From Acidiflorens sp043749775 (lineage in GTDB: Bacteria; Acidobacteriota; Terriglobia; Terriglobales; Acidobacteriaceae), in contig JAYVCW010000208.1 of NCBI GenBank assembly GCA_043749775.1, forward strand, positions 1-64,000: DNA of 64,000 nt. Reading direction: 5' to 3'. Made by a program: the position numbers and the translations under genes. The notes beneath the pieces are model-generated. The model did not search any database. It was not told where the DNA came from and saw only the letters and a list, made by a program, of their open reading frames with translations. Shown here piece after piece: positions 17,849-26,412 of the stretch. Each line of letters starts with the position of its first letter. Position 1 is the stretch's first letter.

Positions 17849-20779
17849 TTAACCTCGAAGTTTGGTTCCTTTCGGGTCATAAAAAGGCTGCCGCGTGACT
17901 TTGGCTCTCGCCTCGCCGCTGACTCCACGAATTGCTACCTCCGCCCCTTCGTGGCTTTGCTCCACGGGCACCCAGGCTAGTGCCACAAACCGGTCTAACG
18001 TAGAACTGCGACGAAGGCTAGTGACTCGTCCTACAGACCTTCCCTTCCACACTACCGGACTGCCATCTTCCGCCCCTTGAGCGTCGTGCAACTCAAGACC
18101 AACAAGCACATTACGCAAACCGCTCTCGCGCAATGCGAGCAACGACCTCTTTCCGATGAAATCTTGCTTTTCAAACTTGACAACCCAAGGCATATCAGCC
18201 TCTAACGGATTCGACAGCGCATCGGTGTCGTGTCCGACAATAATGTGCTTCTTTTCAAGGCGCAGAATGCGTTGGGCTTCTACACCAAAAGGTTCCACGG
18301 ATAACTCTTTGCCCGCATCCAGGATCGTGTCCCACATGTATTCGCCATACTCCGCAGGAAAGTGGATTTCCCAACCCATCTCGCCCACGAAGCCGACACG
18401 GAGCAACATGGCCGGCACACCTGCCACCTCCCATTGCGCACAACTCATATAAGGAAACTGCGCCGAGGAGAGACCCCCCTTGGTCAATTTTCCTAGCAGA
18501 GTCCGCGCGTCAGGGCCGGCAATGTTCACCGCTCCGAAGCCCGCCGTGATGTTGGTGATGTACACCTGCATCGTCGGTCCTGCGGACCACCATTTGAGCC
18601 ATTGCTCGACAAATTCAATATTTCCCGTCGTCGTTGTAACAAAAAAGCGGTCTTCCGCCAAACGGGAGACCGTGCCATCATCCAAAATGATTCCGCTGTC
18701 GTCGCACATCACGCCGTAACGCGCTCGTCCTACCTTGAGATCGGAAAATGTCTGCGTGTACACTTTGTCCAACAACGCGGCAGCATCCGGCCCCTGAACG
18801 TCCAGTTTTCCCAGTGTGCTTACATCAATCACACCCACACGCTGACGAACGGCCCGGTACTCCTGCTCGGTCGATGTGTAAGTGTGCGGACGCTTCCATG
18901 GTCCCATGTCCGTGATACGCGCACCGAGGGAGAGATGCTTGTACTGCATGGGCGTCAGTTTGGTTACTTGATGATGACTACCCGCCAAAGCGCCAAGCGA
19001 CACGGGATGTATGGGAGGGCGCGCTGTTGTGGTTCCAGTGGCTGGAATCGACTTCCCCGTCATGGTCGCACAAGCGGAAATCGAAGACATAAGACACATC
19101 TTGCCCTGGCACGGCCCCATCGACACCGTACTGTACCGCTTCAGAGTCTGTATTTCGTCGAAACCTTCAGCAATGGAATCCTCTAGGTCTTGGTCGGTAA
19201 CATCTTCACAAAAACATACTGTGTTCTTTTTCGTGGAAAGCTCTGGGGCCGCAAGCGAACAGCTGCCAGATTGTTGGTAGACTTGCTCCAGAGCCGCCAA
19301 TTCTCGTCGGTACTCTGCAATGATCGCTTCGCCTCGACCGTGTCTCAGTTCTGAAACCGCCTGGAACCCCGCCAGCTTTCCTTGGAGCAGTGTGATGGGA
19401 AGGAAATGCAACCCGGTGACATCGCCGGCCACGTAAACCCCTTCCGGGGGCTGTTGCGGAATGAATTCACCTGTGAGGGCATCGTATGAGAGTTTGCCTC
19501 CACGGTGATAGAGCAACTCATTGGCTGTGCAGAATCCGGTGGAGATGCAGATGAGATCGCAGGCGATCTGCTGCTCCGAACCGGCAATGGCAGTTCCATC
19601 GGGTTCGCAACGCAACAGAACTGCTCCAGACACATGCTTCCTTCCAATGGCTTCCTTGATCACGTGAGAGTCAAATAACGGAACCTTGGCCCGCATGAGA
19701 GTCGTGACCGATTCGTGGCCGGTCTGCTGAATCGCTTTCTTCGGGACAACAACCCCGCACAAAGGAACTCCCGCCTCAAGCAGATCGCAAGCGGCGGCCA
19801 GCCCCCGCTGATTGTTAGCAACCACCAACACCCGCTCGCCGGGATCAATGCCATAGAGATTCACCAGTCGCTGAAGCCCCGTGCTCAGGAACACTCCCGG
19901 CAGATCGTTGTTTCCGAATAGCAGTGGATACTCGTGACCACCCGTGGCTACGATGAGTCGTTTGGTCCGGACGTGGACCAACTGCTTGCCATGTTCGATT
20001 CCCAGGAGTCCGCCTTCGTACCCGCCGAATACCTTGGCGCCGCAGAGGATCTCGACATTTTGTAACGACTGCAGAGACTCCGTCATTCGCCGCGCAATCT
20101 CAAACCCTCGCAACCCTGAATACACGCCGACTTCATCATAGAGGCGGTTATCCCAGTTCAAGTGACCGCCGAGCTGCGGTTGATCGTCGACCAGAAGTAC
20201 ATCGGCCCCGGAACTCCCTGCTTCAAGCGCCGCCGCCAAGCCAGCTGGTCCGCCACCTACAATCACAATGTGCGCGTGACGGTTCCTGTGAGAAAAGGCA
20301 TGTGGGGCCTTCCTCGTGGTGTCTACCACCCCCAAGCCGGCGGTACGCCTCAGCCACGGCTCAGCCAATCGCCACAACCATTTCGGACGATATAAGGTCT
20401 TGTAGTAAAAACCTGCAGGCAGGAAATATTGGAACTTCTCGATGATCGAAAAGAAATCAATTTCGAGGGATGGGAAAGCGTTCTGATGTTTCACCTGCAT
20501 CCCGTCACGAACTGGCTCGATGCAAGTGCGGACGCTGGGGATGCCGTCCACATTCATCAGACAGTTCGGACATTTGCCCGAGACGCAGAGCAATCCCCGC
20601 GGGCGGTGGTACTTGAAGCTTCGTGTGAAGATCCGCCTCCCGGCGGCATAAAGTGCGGACGCAATGGTGTCTCCGTCAAAGGCTTGGACTCGCCGCCCCT
20701 CAAAATGAAAGACTACCTTCTGCTTCCGGTTGATCCTCTCACCAGGACGTTCGCGAATTCGGCTCTTGATGCTATCCAT
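17849..20779 (-). CDS. soxA: Sarcosine oxidase/dehydrogenase alpha subunit (SoxA) with two intact 2Fe-2S motifs
   Basis: A 976-residue multidomain protein. In order: a ferredoxin-like domain with C65-x4-C70-x2-C73 and C86, a pyridine-nucleotide-disulfide type domain starting HIVIVGGGPAGLAAALEAG, a BFD-like domain with C522-x-C524 and C557-x4-C562, and a GcvT folate-binding domain over the last 370 residues. As I recall the well-studied SoxA, both cysteine sets are lost there; here they are complete, as in proline dehydrogenase, opine oxidase and cyanide synthase subunits. This suggests electron transfer to a quinone or carrier and not oxygen. Starts at 20779 and 20791 are both possible; 20779 overlaps the soxD stop by 8 bp, which favours coupling. 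Confidence 0.9.
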   Translation of the reverse strand: MDSIKSRIRERPGERINRKQKVVFHFEGRRVQAFDGDTIASALYAAGRRIFTRSFKYHRPRGLLCVSGKCPNCLMNVDGIPSVRTCIEPVRDGMQVKHQNAFPSLEIDFFSIIEKFQYFLPAGFYYKTLYRPKWLWRLAEPWLRRTAGLGVVDTTRKAPHAFSHRNRHAHIVIVGGGPAGLAAALEAGSSGADVLLVDDQPQLGGHLNWDNRLYDEVGVYSGLRGFEIARRMTESLQSLQNVEILCGAKVFGGYEGGLLGIEHGKQLVHVRTKRLIVATGGHEYPLLFGNNDLPGVFLSTGLQRLVNLYGIDPGERVLVVANNQRGLAAACDLLEAGVPLCGVVVPKKAIQQTGHESVTTLMRAKVPLFDSHVIKEAIGRKHVSGAVLLRCEPDGTAIAGSEQQIACDLICISTGFCTANELLYHRGGKLSYDALTGEFIPQQPPEGVYVAGDVTGLHFLPITLLQGKLAGFQAVSELRHGRGEAIIAEYRRELAALEQVYQQSGSCSLAAPELSTKKNTVCFCEDVTDQDLEDSIAEGFDEIQTLKRYSTVSMGPCQGKMCLMSSISACATMTGKSIPATGTTTARPPIHPVSLGALAGSHHQVTKLTPMQYKHLSLGARITDMGPWKRPHTYTSTEQEYRAVRQRVGVIDVSTLGKLDVQGPDAAALLDKVYTQTFSDLKVGRARYGVMCDDSGIILDDGTVSRLAEDRFFVTTTTGNIEFVEQWLKWWSAGPTMQVYITNITAGFGAVNIAGPDARTLLGKLTKGGLSSAQFPYMSCAQWEVAGVPAMLLRVGFVGEMGWEIHFPAEYGEYMWDTILDAGKELSVEPFGVEAQRILRLEKKHIIVGHDTDALSNPLEADMPWVVKFEKQDFIGKRSLLALRESGLRNVLVGLELHDAQGAEDGSPVVWKGRSVGRVTSLRRSSTLDRFVALAWVPVEQSHEGAEVAIRGVSGEARAKVTRQPFYDPKGTKLRG

Positions 20780-21071
20780 CGAGGATCCCATCCCACCTTT
20801 TTCTGAGGAGTTCAGCGGCATCTTCTGGCCAGCACACGCCAAGCACGACGTTGTTCCTCAAATCCCGAGAGACCAGGAACCAACGCCGGCATCCCAGACG
20901 GTGATACCACCACTCTGTGGAGATCCCAGCGTTATTCTCCCGAGCGTATAGATACTCGGCCCACTGGTGCGACGAACTCTCGATCGAAGGTCTCTCGATA
21001 TACTCTCCGCCGAAGCGATATTCGTAGGCGGCGCGCTCCCCACAATTCGGACAGTCGACTAGAAAGGACAT
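20772..21071 (-). CDS. soxD: Sarcosine oxidase delta subunit (SoxD)
   Basis: A 99-residue zinc-finger subunit. It opens MSFLVDCPNCGERAAYEYRF, with the C-x-x-C zinc half-site, and closes the site with WWYHRLGCRRWF near residue 70, matching the H-x-x-G-C-x-x-W block of SoxD. The ATG at 21071 has TAGGAGC 6 bp upstream; a longer in-frame start at 21146 would add 25 residues not typical of the family. It overlaps soxA by 8 bp at the GATGGATAG junction. Confidence 0.9.
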   Translation of the reverse strand: MSFLVDCPNCGERAAYEYRFGGEYIERPSIESSSHQWAEYLYARENNAGISTEWWYHRLGCRRWFLVSRDLRNNVVLGVCWPEDAAELLRKRWDGILDG

Positions 21072-21120
21072 GGATGCTCCTACGGTCGTGGCAGCTTCTT
21101 TACTGCAATTGGCAACAGGT

Positions 21121-22290
21121 TCAGGCGCGGTTGCCACCATACGCAAATGTGAATTGCTGGTTATCGTGGAATCTCGACAAGTTGAACTTTGAAAGGTCTA
21201 CTGTCTTGGATTTCCCATGCAGAATCTCTTCCGCGAGGCACTCGCCAATAGCAGGCGCAGTCTTGAATCCATGACCGCTGAAACCGGCGCACATGTAGAA
21301 GCCCTTTAGTTCCCGGACTTCTCCCAGAATTGGGTGCCAATCAGGCGTGACGTCATATAGACCGACGTAAGCATTCAGAAAGAGTGCCACCTCGAAACTG
21401 GGGAACCGCTGCACAAAGCGACTAGAGGTCTCTTCGATGAATTTGGTATCGGCTTTTTCTTGGTATTGGTTCGGATCGACGTATTCGTATTCTTTGGGGA
21501 ACCCTCGGCCCAATAACGTGCGTGAGCGTCCATCGGGACGGTAGTAGATGGCGAGCGCCATATCGGAGAACGCCATCTTCGGTGGGCCACCCGCGTCCAC
21601 GGATTCCAGGATGATCTCTTCTTCCCGGGTCACCACAATTGGGATGTCCAGACCAGCCTTCTTCCCGACGAGGTGCGCCCACGGACCTGCTGCGTTCACC
21701 ACGATTCCGGTAGAGATGTCGCCACGGCTGGTGCGCACCGTCTTAACCGCGCTCCCTTTGATCGTGAACTCGAGGACTTCGGTCATCTGCATCAAAGTGC
21801 CGCCCTTTTCCTTGAAGCGTTGCACATAGCAGTAAGTGGTATCGTGCGGGTCGGCATACCCGGACGTCTTCTCGTAGGCAATGCGATGAACATCGTCTAG
21901 ATTGATGCGCGGGTCCATCTCGCGCAACTCCTGTTTCGAGATCTCGCGTGTGTCAATACCGACTCGTTTCTGCATCTCGAGGTTTTCGGAGAACTTATCC
22001 GACACCGATTCTGGGATCAGAAACGCCCAGCCGCAATTGACGAACCCTGGATTGCCTCCAACTTCTTCATCGAAATGGTGAAAAACGTCCACCGATCGCT
22101 TTACCAGGCGGGCCAGTTCTTCGTTCGAGTAGTGTTGCCGGATGAAGGCGGCGGACTTCCCGGTGCCGCCCGAAGCCAACACGTGCTTTTCGACCAGAAT
22201 GACTTTTTTTAACCCTTGTTTGACCAGCTCGTAGGCTGTGCTTGCGCCGTTTACTCCGGCGCCAATTACGACCGCATCTGCTGTTTGCAT
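21121..22290 (-). CDS. FAD-dependent amine/N-methyl amino acid oxidoreductase (DAO family)
   Basis: A 389-residue single-domain flavoprotein with the FAD motif DAVVIGAGVNGASTAYELVK at the start, GGTGKSAAFIRQHY near residue 43 and a C-terminal FYMCAGFSGHGFKTAPAIGE. It resembles soxB but lacks the clear R-H-D-A-V segment, so it is probably a monomeric sarcosine, dimethylglycine or proline-type oxidase/dehydrogenase working beside the tetrameric enzyme. It is the first gene of the long operon, 49 bp before soxD, and about 285 bp downstream of the operator and promoter at 22575-22621. Two different N-methyl oxidases in one operon suggest a substrate with more than one N-alkyl amine. Confidence 0.9.
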   Translation of the reverse strand: MQTADAVVIGAGVNGASTAYELVKQGLKKVILVEKHVLASGGTGKSAAFIRQHYSNEELARLVKRSVDVFHHFDEEVGGNPGFVNCGWAFLIPESVSDKFSENLEMQKRVGIDTREISKQELREMDPRINLDDVHRIAYEKTSGYADPHDTTYCYVQRFKEKGGTLMQMTEVLEFTIKGSAVKTVRTSRGDISTGIVVNAAGPWAHLVGKKAGLDIPIVVTREEEIILESVDAGGPPKMAFSDMALAIYYRPDGRSRTLLGRGFPKEYEYVDPNQYQEKADTKFIEETSSRFVQRFPSFEVALFLNAYVGLYDVTPDWHPILGEVRELKGFYMCAGFSGHGFKTAPAIGECLAEEILHGKSKTVDLSKFNLSRFHDNQQFTFAYGGNRA

Positions 22291-22595
22291 TAGGCCTTCC
22301 TCGGTTACAAGAATCTGCTGAAAATGAATGATCGTCCGTTCAGATTTGTGTCCGCCTGTTGGCTGGCAGTGCGGTCAGATCGTTGCAGCAATAATGAGTC
22401 ATCCGCAGCTGGATGGCGCGCTTTCCATTTCGAGACTCGGAGAGATAGTAGGCCTCTGTTTGGTTCAGGCGACCTCAAAGAACAGGCTACCGCCATTTTC
22501 GTCCTCCGGTTGTAGACTCAAACTGGAACGACAAAATGCAAAAGTGAGACGGCGCGCTGGTTAACCCATCCCAATAAACGATAATCGATTAATAT
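22291..22595. other. 285-nt untranslated leader of the sox-hyu operon
   Basis: The predicted transcript start lies near 22580, so about 285 nt precede the first gene at 22290. I found no gene and no recognised riboswitch. A glycine riboswitch would be plausible for a glycine-producing operon, but I could not identify its tandem aptamer pattern by eye. Confidence 0.4.
22575..22591 (-). promoter_or_regulatory. Regulon operator site 1 (sox-hyu operon)
   Basis: On the minus strand this reads TAATCGATTATCGTTTA, the consensus built from the six copies in the window. It starts 1 bp downstream of the -10 box at 22593-22598, so a bound protein would block transcription initiation or early elongation. 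The likely binder is the GntR protein at 33422, by inference. Confidence 0.75.
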
Positions 22596-22621
22596 CTATC
22601 TTAAACTGGTACTGTTGTCAA
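22593..22621 (-). promoter_or_regulatory. Sigma-70-type promoter of the sox-hyu operon
   Basis: On the minus strand there is TTGACA at 22621-22616, a 17-bp spacer and TAGATA at 22598-22593. The -35 box lies inside the last codons of the upstream CocE gene, so the operon has its own start separate from the TonB transcript. Confidence 0.7.
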
Positions 22622-24485
22622 CTTTCTTTTCTGAGGGAATCGGTTCTTGCTCAAATCGCGGCAGTTCCAAAAACGACGGGAACTGAGGAGTGTGCTCGAT
22701 GGAGGTTCGTGCCGCGTGCCCTACTGTCCCGTCGAGAATGCCGACACGGGAGTTCAGGTTAACGGAGTAATTTGGGAAATCGGATCCTGCAATTTGCAGT
22801 CGGATGCTGTGCCCGGCCAGGAAAGTATGGGCCACGGGGCTGAGCAGGACACTCACGCTGTAAATCTTGTCTTTCACGAGCCATTCAGTTCGCTCGGGTC
22901 CATTGCGGTAGCGAAGGCGCAGTGTTCCGTCAGCGACATTCCATGCCTTCTGGTCAGGTGATACATCTGTGAGTTTGGCTACGAGATCAACGTCCGGAGC
23001 ATCGGATGAAATATGCAGCGTAAGCACGGGTTCTCCAACAATCACCAAGGGAGCGCTGAGAGGTGGCGTTGTGTAGATCAGTAGGTCGCGGCGCTTCTCA
23101 ATTTCGGCTTGGTAGTGCGCGCCCGCCGGATATGCGCTGTGACAACAAAGTTCCCCTCCCTTTGTGGGAACTGGATTAGACGGATCAGCGTTCAGGATGT
23201 CGTGCCCGCGATTCAAGTGACCCGCTGGAACGTTGCTGGGTGTCAGAAAGCCATCCCCGGCGCTGCCCTGCGCCGACGTCTTGCTCGAAAGGAACAATCT
23301 GTAGAGCTCTGTGCCGGTAAGTGGCCAGGATGGCGAAGAGATCCATCGGTTCTCGCCCGTAAGGAAGACCCGAACCGCGGGATGAGACATCGCTTCATTC
23401 GGCTCACCCTTTAGCCAATAGTCGAGCCATTGGTTCTGAGAATCGACGATATCCAATGAAGCGGCAGGCCCGAAATCGATGTCGCTATTTCCGACATGAG
23501 TCCATGGTCCCATGACGAACTGTGACTTCGTGCGAGCCAGATCTGAACCGGCATTCCGCTGTACCGCTTGGAACAACTCAGATGTAGCGGGACCAAACAC
23601 GTCGTACCAGCCTCCAAAGTACAGTCCCGGCACCTTAATGTCCTTCACCCTTTTTGACATGTTGATGCGATCCCAGTAGTGGCCGCCTGGAGGGTTGCTC
23701 AACCAACGGTGGAAGTAGCTGCCACTTTCCATTTCGAGCGTTGCCCGGGAAAGTTGGTCCATAAAGCTTCCCAGCGGCAGCCGCTCCATCACGGCATCCA
23801 GCGAGGAGCCGTAGGCGGCGAACTTGTGCATCATGCGCGAATAGGAATCCGAGGCCAATAGGATGGTCCAGCTTTCCGCCCAGAGTTGGCGGAACGCGCC
23901 TCCATCGAAAAAAATCTGGTGCGCCCCAAAACCGATGGACGGTTGAATGGCAACGAAGGTGACCAAGTGCGGCGGAGCAGACACCGCCGCAAAAATCTGC
24001 GCTGCTGAACCGTAGGAAGACAGAACCATGCCTACCTTTCCGCTCGATTGTGAGAGGCTCGCTGCCCACTCCACGCTGTCATATCCGTCCGTTTCGTCAT
24101 CGAAGAACGGCTGGAATTTCCCTTCCGATTCTCCTCGGCCACGGACATCCTGGATGGCGACGATATATCCTCGCTTCGCCAGTTTTTGTGCAATTTCCGC
24201 TGCGACCTGCTTGCCATAAGGCGTACGACCCAGCAGCACCGGAAATTCTCCTTTGCCTTCCGGCCGGTAGATGTCTGACTTAAGTTTCACGCCATCGCGC
24301 ATCGTTGCCGTGACATTTGGTTCCACGCGAATGGCGTATTCAGTGCACTGAGCCCATGACCCAGCTAGGAGCAAAACAACGATTGCGGCCCGACAAATCA
24401 GACCTTTCCAAGTTACTTCTGAACATGAGCAGACGATTGCGTCACTACTCGAAAGAATTCGACGCACTTGTCGGAGACTTGTCAT
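22596..24485 (-). CDS. Exported CocE/NonD-family hydrolase (X-Pro dipeptidyl-peptidase-like)
   Basis: A 629-residue alpha/beta hydrolase. An N-terminal stretch LICRAAIVVLLLAGSWAQC is a signal or membrane segment. The catalytic core begins with MRDGVKLKSDIYRPEGKGEF; the nucleophile elbow reads GMVLSSYGSAAQ, a slight variant of the usual G-x-S-Y-x-G. Later come G-G-W-Y-D-V-F-G-P, M-G-P-W-T-H-V with the expected histidine, and a C-terminal jelly-roll as in X-Pro dipeptidyl peptidases and cocaine esterase. It could release N-terminal X-Pro-like dipeptides or cut esters outside the cytoplasm. The start at 24485 has AAGGACGGGAAG upstream. A longer frame to 24611 is possible but gives no better signal. 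Confidence 0.85.
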   Translation of the reverse strand: MTSLRQVRRILSSSDAIVCSCSEVTWKGLICRAAIVVLLLAGSWAQCTEYAIRVEPNVTATMRDGVKLKSDIYRPEGKGEFPVLLGRTPYGKQVAAEIAQKLAKRGYIVAIQDVRGRGESEGKFQPFFDDETDGYDSVEWAASLSQSSGKVGMVLSSYGSAAQIFAAVSAPPHLVTFVAIQPSIGFGAHQIFFDGGAFRQLWAESWTILLASDSYSRMMHKFAAYGSSLDAVMERLPLGSFMDQLSRATLEMESGSYFHRWLSNPPGGHYWDRINMSKRVKDIKVPGLYFGGWYDVFGPATSELFQAVQRNAGSDLARTKSQFVMGPWTHVGNSDIDFGPAASLDIVDSQNQWLDYWLKGEPNEAMSHPAVRVFLTGENRWISSPSWPLTGTELYRLFLSSKTSAQGSAGDGFLTPSNVPAGHLNRGHDILNADPSNPVPTKGGELCCHSAYPAGAHYQAEIEKRRDLLIYTTPPLSAPLVIVGEPVLTLHISSDAPDVDLVAKLTDVSPDQKAWNVADGTLRLRYRNGPERTEWLVKDKIYSVSVLLSPVAHTFLAGHSIRLQIAGSDFPNYSVNLNSRVGILDGTVGHAARTSIEHTPQFPSFLELPRFEQEPIPSEKKVDNSTSLR

Positions 24486-24787
24486 ACTTCCCGTCCTTAA
24501 ACGCGACTCGCCGCGCTGAGTTGCTGATAAAGGAATCGCGCCACAACCATCGACGCTGGGATGCGCTCTGCCGAAGCGAACCCTGCCATCTCCGCGATCC
24601 GAGGTTTCCATATAAGATCGGCTGGAAACGATAGCCGAGTTCCTACGGCAATCTCCCTTGGGCTGCGCGCCTTTTCGAATAGCTCGGTCTCACCCCAGGC
24701 CGGTGGTCCCTTATGCTTTGCTGCCTTCTGGCCTGCGTCACTTTGCGCCGCCGCTGGGTGGATAACGCTGCTCTCGCTGAGGGTCCG
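24486..24787. other. Intergenic stretch between the TPR and CocE genes
   Basis: About 300 bases with no supported gene and no copy of the regulon operator. It could hold a weak promoter or simply be the spacer of a TonB-TPR-CocE transcript; I saw no convincing terminator after the TPR gene. Confidence 0.4.
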
Positions 24788-26398
24788 TCACTTGGCAAGT
24801 TGGAACATTTCTTCCCACTTGCCAGTCTGTTGCGGCTGCAGCTTGCTGAACAACTGAAAAGCTTCAAGAGACTTCTTCGGTTGCCCGGTCTTACGGTAGG
24901 CCTGCCCGAGCTGATAGACTGGCCCTGGATCTTTCGGATCCAATGCGGCGGCCTTCTGCAGTACAGCGATAGCCGCCCCCCAGTCCCCACGCGCGATCAG
25001 AAACTTGCCGAATTCAAAGTAGGCTAACTCGAATGTGGGCTTCAATTCAATCGCGTGGCGGAACAGCGTCGCTACCCGCTCCGCCGACCGATCCTCTTCC
25101 TCTTGCGAAGCGTTTTGCAGGGCCAAAGCCTTGTAAAAATAGCCTTCGGAAAGATGGGGGCTGCGTTCCATTAGCTGTTCGGCCGAAGCATTCAGCCCTG
25201 GGTCTTTTAGTTGGTAAAGTACCATGCAATAAAGCAACCGCGCCTCGTCAAATTCAGGTCGTATTTGCAGTGCTGCTTCCAACTCTTGACGCGCTTGATC
25301 GCCGAAATACTTGGGGCTGAGGTAGGACACGGCTAGTCCATAATGAAGTACGGCTGAATCCGGCAGAATCTTGAGACCGGCCTGGAAATATGAGATGGCG
25401 GGCTGTTGCGATTTGTAAAAAAGCATCAATTCACCCATTTTCATATAATAGTCTTCGACCTTCGGCTCGAGTTCCAATGCCCGCTGCAAATTCGGCAATG
25501 CTTTTTCAGGCTGCCCGACCTTGTAATAGGCGTAACCTTCGAGCGCGTTCCATTCAGCTGCGTCGCCTGGCGGCGCTTCCGTCGAACCGAGAATTACGGC
25601 AACCACTAGGTATGCCTTCTGATTCGAGGCAATACGGGCTAGAGCGAGGATCTTGGCTGGTGCTTGCGCGTCCAGGTCGACTGCCTTATTGATCGCATAC
25701 TGAGCGAGGTCCTTGCGATTGGCTTCAGCCGCAAGGACCGCAGCCGTCAGCAACGATCCGCTTTCCTGACTTTGCTCGATGAGGCGGGGCAAAATTTTGG
25801 CAGCCGAGTCCGGGTTCTTCGAGCGGCATAGAGCGTCGGCGAAGGTTAGTCCGATCTGAACATCGTCGGGTGCGAGGGAAAAAGCCCGCCGCAGGCTAGC
25901 AATGGCTGGATTCAGACGTCCCATTCCCAGCTCAATCCGTGCCAAATTATAAAGTGCCGTCACGTTGGCAGGCTCGACGCGAAGTACCTGCCGGAACTCG
26001 CCGATTGCGGCCTGATACTGCCCGCGTGCGGCAAGCTGGGCGGCTAGATTGTTACGCGCATCCGCAAATCGCGGGCCAAGCGCAACGCTCTTGCGGAAAA
26101 GAACCTCGGCTGTATGTACATCGCCTTTCTGTGCCGTGCACAGACCTAGCAGGTTGTAACCAGCAGGGGACCTCGGTCCGAGACGGACTAGACGCTGAGC
26201 CTTGGCGCAGCCCCCGTCAAAATTGCCGGAACGGATTTCAGCGATCGCTTCGTTGTAAAGGTTAGACAAATTTTGCGCTGGCTGGACAGTTTCCGCCAGA
26301 AGTGCTGGGGTAAGCAATACGAGGTAAGCAAAGGAGAAGTCGCGCAGGTATCTCCAACTCCTTTTCTGACAAGCGGAGTTGTTTCCTCCTGCGCGCAT
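24788..26398 (-). CDS. Exported TPR-repeat protein
   Basis: A 536-residue protein with a short N-terminal hydrophobic segment FSFAYLVLLTPALLAETVQP, probably a signal peptide, followed by about a dozen tetratricopeptide repeats. Clear repeats are PAGYNLLGLCTAQKGDVHTA, ARNNLAAQLAARGQYQAAIG, NVTALYNLARIELGMGRLNP and AYFEFGKFLIARGDWGAAIA. TPR proteins hold partner proteins. It starts 14 bp after the TonB-receptor stop, so the two are co-transcribed; a periplasmic scaffold for the receptor or its cargo is the likely role. Acidobacterial TonB receptors are often paired with such TPR proteins, from general knowledge. Confidence 0.87.
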   Translation of the reverse strand: MRAGGNNSACQKRSWRYLRDFSFAYLVLLTPALLAETVQPAQNLSNLYNEAIAEIRSGNFDGGCAKAQRLVRLGPRSPAGYNLLGLCTAQKGDVHTAEVLFRKSVALGPRFADARNNLAAQLAARGQYQAAIGEFRQVLRVEPANVTALYNLARIELGMGRLNPAIASLRRAFSLAPDDVQIGLTFADALCRSKNPDSAAKILPRLIEQSQESGSLLTAAVLAAEANRKDLAQYAINKAVDLDAQAPAKILALARIASNQKAYLVVAVILGSTEAPPGDAAEWNALEGYAYYKVGQPEKALPNLQRALELEPKVEDYYMKMGELMLFYKSQQPAISYFQAGLKILPDSAVLHYGLAVSYLSPKYFGDQARQELEAALQIRPEFDEARLLYCMVLYQLKDPGLNASAEQLMERSPHLSEGYFYKALALQNASQEEEDRSAERVATLFRHAIELKPTFELAYFEFGKFLIARGDWGAAIAVLQKAAALDPKDPGPVYQLGQAYRKTGQPKKSLEAFQLFSKLQPQQTGKWEEMFQLAK

Positions 26399-26412
26399 CG
26401 ATACACCTTAGC

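Noticed and set aside
22291..22574. Glycine riboswitch in the sox operon leader
   Set aside because: Plausible by function but no tandem aptamer core could be recognised.
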